DNA from: Desulfurobacteriaceae bacterium
GTDB lineage: Bacteria > Aquificota > Aquificia > Desulfurobacteriales > DQVG01
Assembly (NCBI GenBank): GCA_015661865.1
Contig: DQVG01000134.1
Location: 1 to 8,054, forward strand
Direction of reading: 5' to 3'
DNA length: 8,054 nucleotides
Within the stretch, counting starts at the first letter, position 1; the number at the start of each line of letters is the position of its first letter. The notes below the pieces were generated by a model that was not told the origin of the DNA, ran no database searches, and worked only from the letters and a program-made list of their open reading frames with translations. Positions 1-6,576 of the stretch are shown one piece after another. A program made the position numbers and the translations under genes.

Positions 1-58
1 TAAAAACACTTCGTATATTTCCCATTCCATAATCTATAATATAGATATTTTTAGCCAT
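1..58 (-). CDS. hisH: Imidazole glycerol phosphate synthase, glutamine amidotransferase subunit HisH (first 19 codons only)
   Basis: A gene begins with ATG at 58 and runs off the left edge, so only its N-terminus is visible. It reads MAKNIYIIDYGMGNIRSVF. The IIDYGMGNIRSV segment is the characteristic first beta strand and loop of HisH, the glutaminase subunit that delivers ammonia to HisF in histidine biosynthesis. A GGGAAG ribosome-binding site lies a few bases upstream of the ATG. The gene follows the RNA ligase stop after 25 bases on the same strand and may be co-transcribed with it. The catalytic Cys-His-Glu triad would lie outside the window, so activity cannot be judged. Identification rests on 19 residues, but this signature is very distinctive. 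The other class I amidotransferases I considered do not start this way. Confidence 0.85.
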   Translation of the reverse strand, partial: MAKNIYIIDYGMGNIRSVF

Positions 59-83
59 TTTTTCTTCCCAAATCTATTTAAAT

Positions 84-1235
84 TTAATTATACTTTATCT
101 TTTCTCCTTTTAACAAAGCGTAAAATTTAAGTCCAAAGTTTTCTTCATAATTTGATTTATTAAGAATTGCATAAACGGTTTCTCTTAGAAGTTCTTTAGG
201 AATTTCTAATTTTTGGAAATTTTTATATTTTTTTCTTATATCTTTTAAAAGCTCATCTAAATATATTTCTAAAAAATCCCTCTTTTCTTTCCAAGTAGAA
301 CATTTTTCTAAAGATAAAGAGATTTCTTCCAATTTTTTAAGTATATCCTCGTAAAGATTTATATAAGGTTTAATATCTTTTAATCTTTTTTCAATTAATT
401 CCTTATTACTTACATTGTAAATAATATCATCAAATTTATTTTGAATGTGTAAAAGAAAAAGCTTATGATTAGGAATATTTCTTAAATAAGATGTAGCATA
501 ATGCCTTTTTAAATACCAAGGAGATTTTAATTTGACAAAAATAGGAAAAGGTTTTTCTCTTGAAAATTCTTTTAGGACTAAACCTTCTATATTTTCTTTA
601 TTTTCTATAAATTTTTTAGCTTCTTTCAAAGAAAAAATATATTTTTTGGGAAGTTTAATATTAAGCTCCTTAATTTCATCTTCTATTTTTTCTAAAATAT
701 ATTTACCAGATATATTATCTCTAATTTCTGTCAGAATAAGCTCGCTAGTTTCATAAGGAATAACTATTTTGTATTTTGGAGAGATAAGCTCAAAAAGAGG
801 AGTATAATTTTTTTCGGTAACTTTGTTAATAAAGTCTAAGAGCTTTTTATTTTTCCTTAAAATTTCCCAAGCTTCCTGAGTATATTCATTTTCAAATCTT
901 CTTTGGGTAAAAGCATAAAGTTTTCCTTTATATTTTGCAAAATAAATAAGAGTTCCATCTAATTTTTCTCTAAAAATATATTTATCTTGGTGTAAATTTT
1001 CTTCTTTGCTTTCTTCATATTCATTTAAATTAAAAAATTTATGAAAAGGTCGGGCAACTAAACTTTTATTCTCTTTTGCAAAGGTAATTCCTCTTAGTTC
1101 CCTTTTTAAAGGTGTATCAAATATTTGGGGTAAATTAGCTCTATAATAAAATTTAATAAATAAGTCGTTTTCTAGCTTTTTAAAATATTTATTACCTTTT
1201 ATTTCCTTTTCTATCTCAAAATAATCTATTTTCAA
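84..1235 (-). CDS. ATP-dependent RNA ligase, T4 Rnl1 family
   Basis: A 383-residue covalent nucleotidyltransferase predicted to join RNA 3'-OH and 5'-phosphate ends through ligase-AMP and RNA-adenylate intermediates. Motifs seen in order are RELRGI (R48), RPFHKFFNLNE (K66), motif I KLDGTL with the predicted adenylated Lys at K91, FELISP with E149 (motif IIIa/III), NIEGLV with E217-G218 (motif IV), and KLKSPWY with K235 and K237 (motif V). From memory, T4 Rnl1 has RGIMF, RPMEKFFNLNE, KEDGSL, FEFVAP, NIEGYV and KIKSDWY in the same order, and total length is similar (374 versus 383). Residues after about 245 are a predicted helical C-terminal domain; the FGLKFYALLKG stretch faintly resembles the T4 C-terminus. 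The start is TTG, overlapping the TGA of the upstream HTH-LSm gene by four bases, with GAGGA nine bases upstream; no in-frame ATG exists. No polynucleotide kinase/phosphatase gene is visible nearby. The family is clear; the substrate is unknown. Confidence 0.9.
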   Translation of the reverse strand: MKIDYFEIEKEIKGNKYFKKLENDLFIKFYYRANLPQIFDTPLKRELRGITFAKENKSLVARPFHKFFNLNEYEESKEENLHQDKYIFREKLDGTLIYFAKYKGKLYAFTQRRFENEYTQEAWEILRKNKKLLDFINKVTEKNYTPLFELISPKYKIVIPYETSELILTEIRDNISGKYILEKIEDEIKELNIKLPKKYIFSLKEAKKFIENKENIEGLVLKEFSREKPFPIFVKLKSPWYLKRHYATSYLRNIPNHKLFLLHIQNKFDDIIYNVSNKELIEKRLKDIKPYINLYEDILKKLEEISLSLEKCSTWKEKRDFLEIYLDELLKDIRKKYKNFQKLEIPKELLRETVYAILNKSNYEENFGLKFYALLKGEKIKYN

Positions 1236-1720
1236 GTTTTGTTATCCTCAAAATTTAAAATAGAATTTTTATAGATTAAATATCTATATTTTTGAGAATC
1301 TAAACATAAAATATTATCGTCTTCTTCAACAAATTCCCCAGATAAAGTTTCATTAGATTTTAATAAGACTTTAATCTCTTTTGAAATATTCTTCTCATCC
1401 TTAGATTTTTCCTCTTGATTTTCCTTTTGATTTATTTCTTTATTTTCAGATTCATTATTTAAGCTTGAAGTTTTAAAAATATTTTCTACAAATTTTTCAA
1501 CATCTTTTAGACGATAAATAGGAGTTATTTCTAAAATTTCTCCCTTTTCAATTACTTCTATTTCTTTTGAATTTTTTAAAGCTTTTATCAAAATATTAAC
1601 CATCAAAGGGTTAGATTCTAATATATTTGCTAGTTCCGAAGGGGAGACTACTATTTTCTTCTTTTCTTCAAGAAGTTTTAAAAATTCAAAGTATATATCT
1701 CTTAAAGTTTTTTTGGTCAT
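1232..1720 (-). CDS. Winged-helix plus Hfq/LSm-like protein (second of the pair, next to the RNA ligase)
   Basis: A 162-residue protein I do not recognise as a named family. Residues 1-70 look like a helix-turn-helix/winged-helix domain: SPSELANILESNP followed by a second helix NILIKALKNSKEI and a short wing. Residues 85-112 are a low-complexity linker rich in Glu, Lys and Asn, probably disordered. Residues 113-157 resemble the five-strand Sm fold of Hfq: KEIKVLLKSNETLSGEF for strands 1-2, then YRYLIYKNSILNF, which parallels LIYKHAISTF at the Hfq Sm2 motif. The Hfq signature Tyr-Lys-His becomes Tyr-Lys-Asn (Y150, K151, N152). ATG at 1720 has AGGGG eight bases upstream, overlapping the stop of the preceding homologue. 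The gene end overlaps the ligase start by four bases, so translation is probably coupled. Likely role: RNA (or DNA) binding in partnership with the ligase. The LSm call rests on motif reading alone. Confidence 0.7.
   Translation of the reverse strand: MTKKTLRDIYFEFLKLLEEKKKIVVSPSELANILESNPLMVNILIKALKNSKEIEVIEKGEILEITPIYRLKDVEKFVENIFKTSSLNNESENKEINQKENQEEKSKDEKNISKEIKVLLKSNETLSGEFVEEDDNILCLDSQKYRYLIYKNSILNFEDNKT
1245..1249 (-). promoter_or_regulatory. Ribosome-binding site for the TTG start of the RNA ligase
   Basis: The minus strand has GAGGA nine bases before the TTG at 1235, inside the last codons of the upstream HTH-LSm gene. It supports the TTG as the true start, since no ATG is available in frame. 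The TTG and the upstream TGA share bases (TTGA), favouring coupled translation. Confidence 0.6.
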
Positions 1721-1731
1721 GATAACATCCC

Positions 1732-2169
1732 CTAAATAGTTGTTTTATCTAAGACAATATAAGAAACTTTATTTTTATCTATATCTATCTCACTCATGGT
1801 TTCTAAGTTAACTATTTTAAAATTAGTAGGATCGTAATTTTTTAAAAAACCTGTTACATAAGAACCATCTTGAAAAACAATTTTTAAAGGTTTGTTTTTC
1901 AATTTTTGAAAATATTTTTCCTCTAAAGGGGATAAGGATTTAGCATTATCTTTTTTATCTGAAAGTTTTTCTAAAATTAAACCTTTACCTTTTTTAGAAA
2001 ATACTTTTAAAAAACCTTCCTTTTCTAAATCTTCAACAGCTTTTTTTATAACCGTACAAGAGGCATTTGTATGACGTGAAAGTTCTGACCAAGTTCCTAC
2101 AAAACTTCCTACTTCATTTAAATAATTTTTTATCCACATTTTTACATAATTTGTTTTTTCAGCCTTCAT
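1732..2169 (-). CDS. Winged-helix plus Hfq/LSm-like protein (first of the pair)
   Basis: A 145-residue protein with the same two-part plan as its downstream neighbour. Residues 5-67 look like a GntR-type winged helix: TWSELSRHTNASCTVIKKAV gives the two HTH helices, LEKEGFLKVF the following strand, and KKGKGLIL the wing. Residues 80-140 match the Hfq layout. The helix PLEEKYFQKLKNK corresponds to the Hfq N-terminal helix, KIVFQDGSYVTGFLKNYDPT to strands 1-3 with the conserved Asp-Gly turn and the FD-like YDP, and KNKVSYIVL to the Sm2 strand, although the Hfq Tyr-Lys-His signature is lost. ATG at 2169 has AGGAG three bases upstream (within AAGAGGAG), nine bases after the rpe stop. The two proteins share layout but little identity, so they may be old paralogues forming a mixed ring. 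A DNA-binding autoregulator is an alternative reading for the N-terminal half. Confidence 0.7.
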   Translation of the reverse strand: MKAEKTNYVKMWIKNYLNEVGSFVGTWSELSRHTNASCTVIKKAVEDLEKEGFLKVFSKKGKGLILEKLSDKKDNAKSLSPLEEKYFQKLKNKPLKIVFQDGSYVTGFLKNYDPTNFKIVNLETMSEIDIDKNKVSYIVLDKTTI

Positions 2170-2178
2170 GTTCTCCTC

Positions 2179-2835
2179 TTAAAAGTAGGATTTAAGAATT
2201 TGTTTAAATTTTTTTGTATTTTCTTTGGGATTAGAAAATATTCCAGATCCAGACACAATTATGTCTGCCCCAGCTTTTAAAACTTTTTCCACATTATCTA
2301 GCTTTATTCCTCCATCAACTTCAATTAAAGTATTTAAACTTTTTTCTTTTATGATATTTTTTAATTTTCTTACCTTTTCTAAAGTAAATTCCAAAAAACG
2401 TTGTCCTCCAAAACCGGGATTTACCGTCATTATTAAAACAAAGTCTAAAATAGGTAAAACATCTTCTAATACCAAAATAGGCGTAGCCGGATTTAACGCA
2501 ACACCAACCTTTGCTCCCAAACTTTTAGCTAGATCTAAAGTTCTATGAATATGCTTTTCAGCTTCTACATGAAAGCTAATATAACTTGCCCCAGCTTTTA
2601 TAAATTCCTTTAAATATCTACTGGGCTCTTCTATCATAAGATGAACATCTAAAGGAATTTGTGAAACTTTTGATATAGCTTCTACAACGGGGATGCCTAT
2701 AGTTATATTTGGGACAAAATGACCATCCATAACATCTAGATGAAGAATATCTGCTCCATTTTCTTCTAGAATTTTAATATCTTTTTCTAAATTTGCAAAG
2801 TTTGCGCTAAGGAGAGATGGTGCAAGTAGTTTCAT
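2179..2835 (-). CDS. rpe: Ribulose-phosphate 3-epimerase
   Basis: A 218-residue TIM-barrel enzyme interconverting D-ribulose 5-phosphate and D-xylulose 5-phosphate in the cytosolic pentose phosphate pathway. Family signatures are all present: APSLLSANF at the N-terminus with the substrate-contacting Ser7, HLDVMDGHFVPN (H32, D34), DVHLM (H65), NPGFGGQ at 139-145 as phosphate-binding loop, and EVDGGI with D174. H32, D34, H65 and D174 make up the expected metal site. Length is typical for the family. The frame is open further upstream to an ATG at 2862, but I chose the ATG at 2835: AGAGGG sits five bases before it, and MKLLAPSLLSAN is where family members begin. The start lies inside the 3' end of the transglycosylase gene (29-base overlap). 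The pair of HTH-LSm genes follows after nine bases. Confidence 0.96.
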   Translation of the reverse strand: MKLLAPSLLSANFANLEKDIKILEENGADILHLDVMDGHFVPNITIGIPVVEAISKVSQIPLDVHLMIEEPSRYLKEFIKAGASYISFHVEAEKHIHRTLDLAKSLGAKVGVALNPATPILVLEDVLPILDFVLIMTVNPGFGGQRFLEFTLEKVRKLKNIIKEKSLNTLIEVDGGIKLDNVEKVLKAGADIIVSGSGIFSNPKENTKKFKQILKSYF

Positions 2836-4540
2836 AATTTCCCTCTTTGTTATATATTGCATTATAAATATAAAAGTTTCTTAGCGTTTTTAAAATATAA
2901 TTTCTAGTTTCCGGATACTTAACGAAAAAATCTACTACTTCTAAAAATTCTAAAGAGGAGTAGCAAGGAGTTATATCTCCTATAAAACGACGAATATTTC
3001 CTGGACCTGCATTATAAGCTCCAGATACCAAGGCTAAATCTTTTAATCTTCTATAAAGAAAATCCGCATACCAAATTCCTAATCTTAAATTATATTTTGG
3101 TTGAGTAAGATTGTAAAAATCGTAATTTATTTTTAATTTTTTACAAATAAATTTTGCTGTAAAGGGCATTATTTGCATCAGCCCCTTAGCTCCCGCCCAA
3201 GATATAGCTTTTTCATTAAAAAGACTTTCTTGTCTAATTAAAGCATAAATATAATTTTCTGGTAATTTTGATTTATACAACTTTAAAAAGTATCTAATTT
3301 CTTTTTTGTAACCTTGAGGGTACAAAAGATGATACAAAAATAGATATTTTGATATTTTATTTTTATATTTACTTGCATAAACTATAGATAAATAATAATT
3401 TTTAAGAAAATAATAAGCTAAGGCCTTATCTAAAAAATCAAACTTAAAAGTTTCTAATAAAATTTTAGCAAATACAGGATCTTCTTTTAAATATTTTTTA
3501 AGATATTTATTTTTTATATCCGAAAGTTTTGGTGCTTGGTTTTTTATTTTTTTAGGAGGATTAAGAATAATTTTGTATTTACTAAAGTTTGAAAAATTAT
3601 TTAAATAATTTTCTAATTTAAAATCTTTATCCAAAAATCTATTTACTAAAATACTGTAAAAAGTTTTAGTGTCTTTATTTTTTATAAAATTAATAAAATT
3701 TTTAGCCTTTTTATAGTCTCCAATAGAATAGTAATATCTAAAACCATATATTCCATATAAATTTTTATCTACATTTTTTGAAATATTTAAAAGATAGAAG
3801 AAAAATGTACTATTATCCTGATAAAAAGCATAATTTAATAATCCATTTAAAACAATTTTTATTAAATTTTTCTTTTTAGTTGATAAAAGCTTTTCAAAAT
3901 AGTATATTTTTTCATCAGATTTTCTTTTCCATAAACTTAAAAAATAATATTTTTTGTATTTATAAGCCGATGAATTTATACTTTCCATAAGATAAGTTGC
4001 ATATTTCCTATTTCTATTTTTAAAATAAATTCGAGAAACTAAGTATTTATATTTATCCTGATTTAACGGTAACTTTTTAGCATAAAAAAAAGCGTCTTTA
4101 AATTGTTTGTGTTCAAAAAGAAGTTTAGCTCTTTTATAAATATCTTCTGAAGATGAAAATTTATTTCGGATACTCTTAACATAAGGTTCATGGGGGCAAT
4201 ATTTAAAAAGAATTTTTTCTATTTTAATTTTTATATCCAAAGGAAGTTTTTTATCTTTATATAGGAAAAATAAATTACAAGCTAAATCAGTTTTTTTATA
4301 AATATTTAATATCTTTTCTATCTGAGTTTTATTTAAATTTTCTAAGGGGAAATTTTTTAAAAATATCTTGGCAAAAGTTTTACTTTCAAAAAGTGTAGGA
4401 TTTTTAAGAAAATAAGTTGTATTTTGAGTTTTATAGGCTATATAAACACTATTTATATTTTTATATGAAGATGTTAATTTAATATTTTCTTGAGAAAAAC
4501 TAATACTCAAAAAAATAAATAATAAACTAAGAAGTTTCAT
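2807..4540 (-). CDS. Exported Slt-type lytic murein transglycosylase
   Basis: A 577-residue periplasmic enzyme predicted to cleave the MurNAc-GlcNAc bond of peptidoglycan with 1,6-anhydro product formation. Residues 1-17 (MKLLSLLFIFLSISFSQ) look like a short signal peptide. Residues about 20-420 are a Lys/Tyr/Phe-rich helical region, like the superhelical arm of Slt70. The catalytic SLT domain is at about 426-545: IRQESLFN with catalytic Glu438, AGAKGLMQIMP at 449-459, and YNAGPGN at 509-515. The frame is open upstream to a TTG at 4627, but the signal peptide favours ATG at 4540, which lies 14 bases inside the diguanylate cyclase gene. No clear Shine-Dalgarno sequence precedes it, so translational coupling is likely. 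The last 29 bases overlap rpe. The catalytic domain is secure; the subfamily (Slt70 versus MltE-like) is less so. Confidence 0.9.
   Translation of the reverse strand: MKLLSLLFIFLSISFSQENIKLTSSYKNINSVYIAYKTQNTTYFLKNPTLFESKTFAKIFLKNFPLENLNKTQIEKILNIYKKTDLACNLFFLYKDKKLPLDIKIKIEKILFKYCPHEPYVKSIRNKFSSSEDIYKRAKLLFEHKQFKDAFFYAKKLPLNQDKYKYLVSRIYFKNRNRKYATYLMESINSSAYKYKKYYFLSLWKRKSDEKIYYFEKLLSTKKKNLIKIVLNGLLNYAFYQDNSTFFFYLLNISKNVDKNLYGIYGFRYYYSIGDYKKAKNFINFIKNKDTKTFYSILVNRFLDKDFKLENYLNNFSNFSKYKIILNPPKKIKNQAPKLSDIKNKYLKKYLKEDPVFAKILLETFKFDFLDKALAYYFLKNYYLSIVYASKYKNKISKYLFLYHLLYPQGYKKEIRYFLKLYKSKLPENYIYALIRQESLFNEKAISWAGAKGLMQIMPFTAKFICKKLKINYDFYNLTQPKYNLRLGIWYADFLYRRLKDLALVSGAYNAGPGNIRRFIGDITPCYSSLEFLEVVDFFVKYPETRNYILKTLRNFYIYNAIYNKEGNYETTCTISP
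2841..2846 (-). promoter_or_regulatory. Ribosome-binding site that fixes the rpe start
   Basis: AGAGGG on the minus strand sits five bases before the ATG at 2835. It decides for this start over the upstream in-frame ATG at 2862, and lies within the coding end of the transglycosylase gene. Confidence 0.7.
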
Positions 4541-5765
4541 CAGAAGCAACTTTGAAAACAACTTTATTTCTTCCTGTTTTTTTAGCTTCATAAAGAGCTT
4601 GATCTGCAATAGCAAATATTTCTTCAAAAGATTTTTGAGGATCTATTTTTGTTATTCCTATAGAAACGGTTATTCTTATTTTATCACCATTAATTACTAT
4701 AAGGGTATTTTCGATAGTTTTTCGAATCCTTTCAGCTATTTTTACAGCTAATTCATCTGTGGGAACATTTATAGCTATTAAAAATTCTTCTCCTCCGTAT
4801 CTTATTATTAAGTCTTTTTTTCTTAAAAGTTTTTTCATTATTTTACTAACATTTTGTAAAACCTTGTCTCCTATTTGATGACCGTAAGTATCGTTAATTT
4901 TTTTAAAATGATCTATATCTACTAGCATAAGATGAGTATAAAATTTAACTATATCATCTTTATAATTTTCCAAAAATCTACGATTTAATACTTTAGTTAA
5001 AGGGTCTACATAAAGCTCATTTTTTATATTAAAAATTAATTTTCTAGTTCTTTTTATTTCGTAAATTTCTTTAATAAGTTTTATATATCTTTTTATAAAA
5101 ATTAAAGTTAAGGTATTTAATTTTATAAAACTGGATAAAACTTTTGCTCTTAAAATAAAATTTTTTATATTTCTTAAAGACCATAGGTACATGTATTCGG
5201 ATATATAAGTTGAGTATATTAAAAAAGACGAATCAAATATAGGCTCTTCAATATTTTCTTTTACTATTAAATATGCCATATTTAAAAAAAATTTATTACT
5301 AAATTTTTTTATAAAAAGTTCATCAAAATATTTTTCAAAGAACATCTTAAAAAAAGATAATTTATTATTATCTTCATGAATTCCTTTTTCAATAGCAGAT
5401 AAACTTTGTTGAACCGCCTTTATAAAATAAAAACTATTTTTAAAGTTTAAAAAAAATTTTCTATATCTTTCTATTTCTTTATCAAAAGAAAGACCTATAC
5501 TATTTAAAACTTCCGAGATAGATATTTTTTCTATGGGCCAAAGATCTTCTGGTACTTCTAAATTTAATTTATACCGTAAAAATCTTTGACACTCTATATA
5601 TTCTGTGAAACAAAAAAGGTCTTTAATTAAATTTCTTATTTTAAATTTACCTAAGGTTTTTATAAATTTGCAGGGATATAAAGGACAAATATTTTGTTGA
5701 GGATATTTTTCTAAATTTATTAAATTTTTATCCAAATTTCTAATTTTATTCTTTTTCTTTTTCAT
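4527..5765 (-). CDS. Diguanylate cyclase (GGDEF) with N-terminal four-cysteine segment
   Basis: A 412-residue protein predicted to make c-di-GMP from two GTP. The GGDEF domain fills about residues 250-405: DPLTKVLNRR at 254-263, LVDIDHFKKIND with metal-binding Asp283, RYGGEEF with the GGEEF active site at 324-328, and SIGIT. An intact RxxD inhibitory site, RKKD at 315-318, sits five residues before GGEEF, so product inhibition is expected. Residues 1-245 have no recognised sensor domain or clear membrane span and look mostly helical. They start with a Lys-rich stretch and then a Cys-x4-Cys-x19-Cys-x6-Cys pattern (C27, C32, C52, C59) ending in CQRF, which could bind Zn or an Fe-S cluster. I chose ATG at 5765; a TTG at 5783 in frame is possible, and neither has a strong ribosome-binding site. 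The 3' end overlaps the transglycosylase start. Confidence 0.92.
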   Translation of the reverse strand: MKKKKNKIRNLDKNLINLEKYPQQNICPLYPCKFIKTLGKFKIRNLIKDLFCFTEYIECQRFLRYKLNLEVPEDLWPIEKISISEVLNSIGLSFDKEIERYRKFFLNFKNSFYFIKAVQQSLSAIEKGIHEDNNKLSFFKMFFEKYFDELFIKKFSNKFFLNMAYLIVKENIEEPIFDSSFLIYSTYISEYMYLWSLRNIKNFILRAKVLSSFIKLNTLTLIFIKRYIKLIKEIYEIKRTRKLIFNIKNELYVDPLTKVLNRRFLENYKDDIVKFYTHLMLVDIDHFKKINDTYGHQIGDKVLQNVSKIMKKLLRKKDLIIRYGGEEFLIAINVPTDELAVKIAERIRKTIENTLIVINGDKIRITVSIGITKIDPQKSFEEIFAIADQALYEAKKTGRNKVVFKVASDETS

Positions 5766-5825
5766 CTTCTTCAAGCCCAACAAATATAAAACAATATTAA
5801 GGATTTAAAAAGTAGCTTTACAGGT

Positions 5826-5855
5826 GGATTAAATTTTTATAGAAAAATTTAATCC
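5826..5855 (-). other. Perfect 13-bp inverted repeat (hairpin) at the 3' end of the LptD-like gene
   Basis: The minus strand reads GGATTAAATTTTT, a CTAT loop, then AAAAATTTAATCC: a perfect 13-bp stem with a 4-base loop. It spans the last codons and the stop codon (5829-5831) of the LptD-like gene, just before the gap to the diguanylate cyclase gene. No uridine tract follows the stem in either direction and the stem is mostly A-T, so it is not a classical intrinsic terminator. It may be an mRNA processing or 3'-stabilising element, or a weak attenuator. The inverted repeat is plain in the sequence; its role is a guess. Confidence 0.5.
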
Positions 5856-6575
5856 AAAACTTTTACTTAAAGGATCTATGTGATATATAATTTTAGAACA
5901 ATCATTTTCAAATTCAAGAGATATTTTGAGGTTACTAAGTTTCTTCCCATTTATATGATATCTAGGGGTAATATAGATTTTCTTTTTTTCTTTCTTTTCA
6001 TTTTCCTTTTCATAAATTTTTAATTTGTAGGAAACGTAATAATCTATTTTTTCGAAATTATAACTAGATAGAAAATTTAAATTTTTGTAACTTTTACTTA
6101 AATAAATATTTGTATCTAAATCCTTTCCAAAAAAGGTGTATTTATAATTAAACCCAAAGGTAAAAAAAGAAGTATAAGATGTTTTAAATTTTATTCCAAT
6201 ATCTTTATGTAAAGGTAAGAAAAAAATACCCCATTGAGCTTTTATAGGTTTATTTTTATAGTTTAAAAAATAGTAAAGTTCTATATCTTTATCGTAATAG
6301 GTAACTTTAACAGGTAAAATGAAGTTTGTAGGTTGGAAACTCCCTTTCCAAGAGAGTTTAATTTTTAATTTAGGTAAATAAGCTATAGGAAAATTTTTAT
6401 AATAAAAAATTATTTTTTTTGCAATTAAAGTTTGATTTTCAATTTTTAACTCTCTAAATTTAAATTTCCAAGTAGGTTTTTTAGAAGAGCATGTAGTAAA
6501 TTCCCCTTTTTTTATGTAAATTTTCTTATTTTGAAAATCTATTTTTCCAAGATCACAATTTAAAAAATAAGGCAT
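5829..6575 (-). CDS. Miniature LptD-like (LPS-assembly/OstA family) protein
   Basis: A 248-residue protein whose N-terminal 90 residues match the junction between the periplasmic domain and the barrel of LptD. GEFTTCSSKKPTWKF parallels the E. coli stretch around Cys173 (FTSC...DTW), with Cys29 in that position. IIFYYKNFPIAYLPKL parallels the 'g.P..Y.P' segment, and KGSFQPTNF the SGFL.P segment. The remainder alternates polar and aromatic residues like outer-membrane beta strands, and the end GLNFSIKI resembles a beta-signal. LptD proteins are normally about 600-800 residues; here the signal peptide, most of the periplasmic domain and most of the barrel are missing. A Lys/Glu run at 186-199 interrupts the strands. 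ATG at 6575 follows the upstream stop by one base; a TTG at 6587 is an alternative. It could be a decayed lptD remnant, a specialised small homologue, or a part tethered by the small membrane gene upstream. Family resemblance is good; function is unclear. Confidence 0.65.
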   Translation of the reverse strand: MPYFLNCDLGKIDFQNKKIYIKKGEFTTCSSKKPTWKFKFRELKIENQTLIAKKIIFYYKNFPIAYLPKLKIKLSWKGSFQPTNFILPVKVTYYDKDIELYYFLNYKNKPIKAQWGIFFLPLHKDIGIKFKTSYTSFFTFGFNYKYTFFGKDLDTNIYLSKSYKNLNFLSSYNFEKIDYYVSYKLKIYEKENEKKEKKKIYITPRYHINGKKLSNLKISLEFENDCSKIIYHIDPLSKSFGLNFSIKI

Positions 6576-6576
6576 T

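Noticed and set aside
532..756. Plus-strand reading frame of 74 codons
   Set aside because: It lies antisense within the RNA ligase, whose motifs fix the minus frame; it has no recognisable domain and its Ser/Leu/Ile-rich composition is typical of a shadow frame.
84..1235. Archaeal Rnl3-type RNA ligase or DNA ligase as the identity of the ligase
   Set aside because: Length fits Rnl3, but the RPFHKFFNLNE, FELISP and KLKSPWY segments follow T4 Rnl1 order and wording; no DNA-ligase OB-fold signature is seen.
2225..2548. Plus-strand reading frame of 107 codons
   Set aside because: It is fully antisense to rpe, which has all its family motifs.
4541..4627. N-terminal extension of the transglycosylase to a TTG at 4627
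   Set aside because: The extension would bury the signal peptide 29 residues inside the protein and overlaps the well-conserved GGDEF gene.
5784..5828. Promoter for the diguanylate cyclase gene
   Set aside because: Several TATA-like hexamers occur, but in DNA this AT-rich they are expected by chance and no convincing -35 partner at proper spacing was found.
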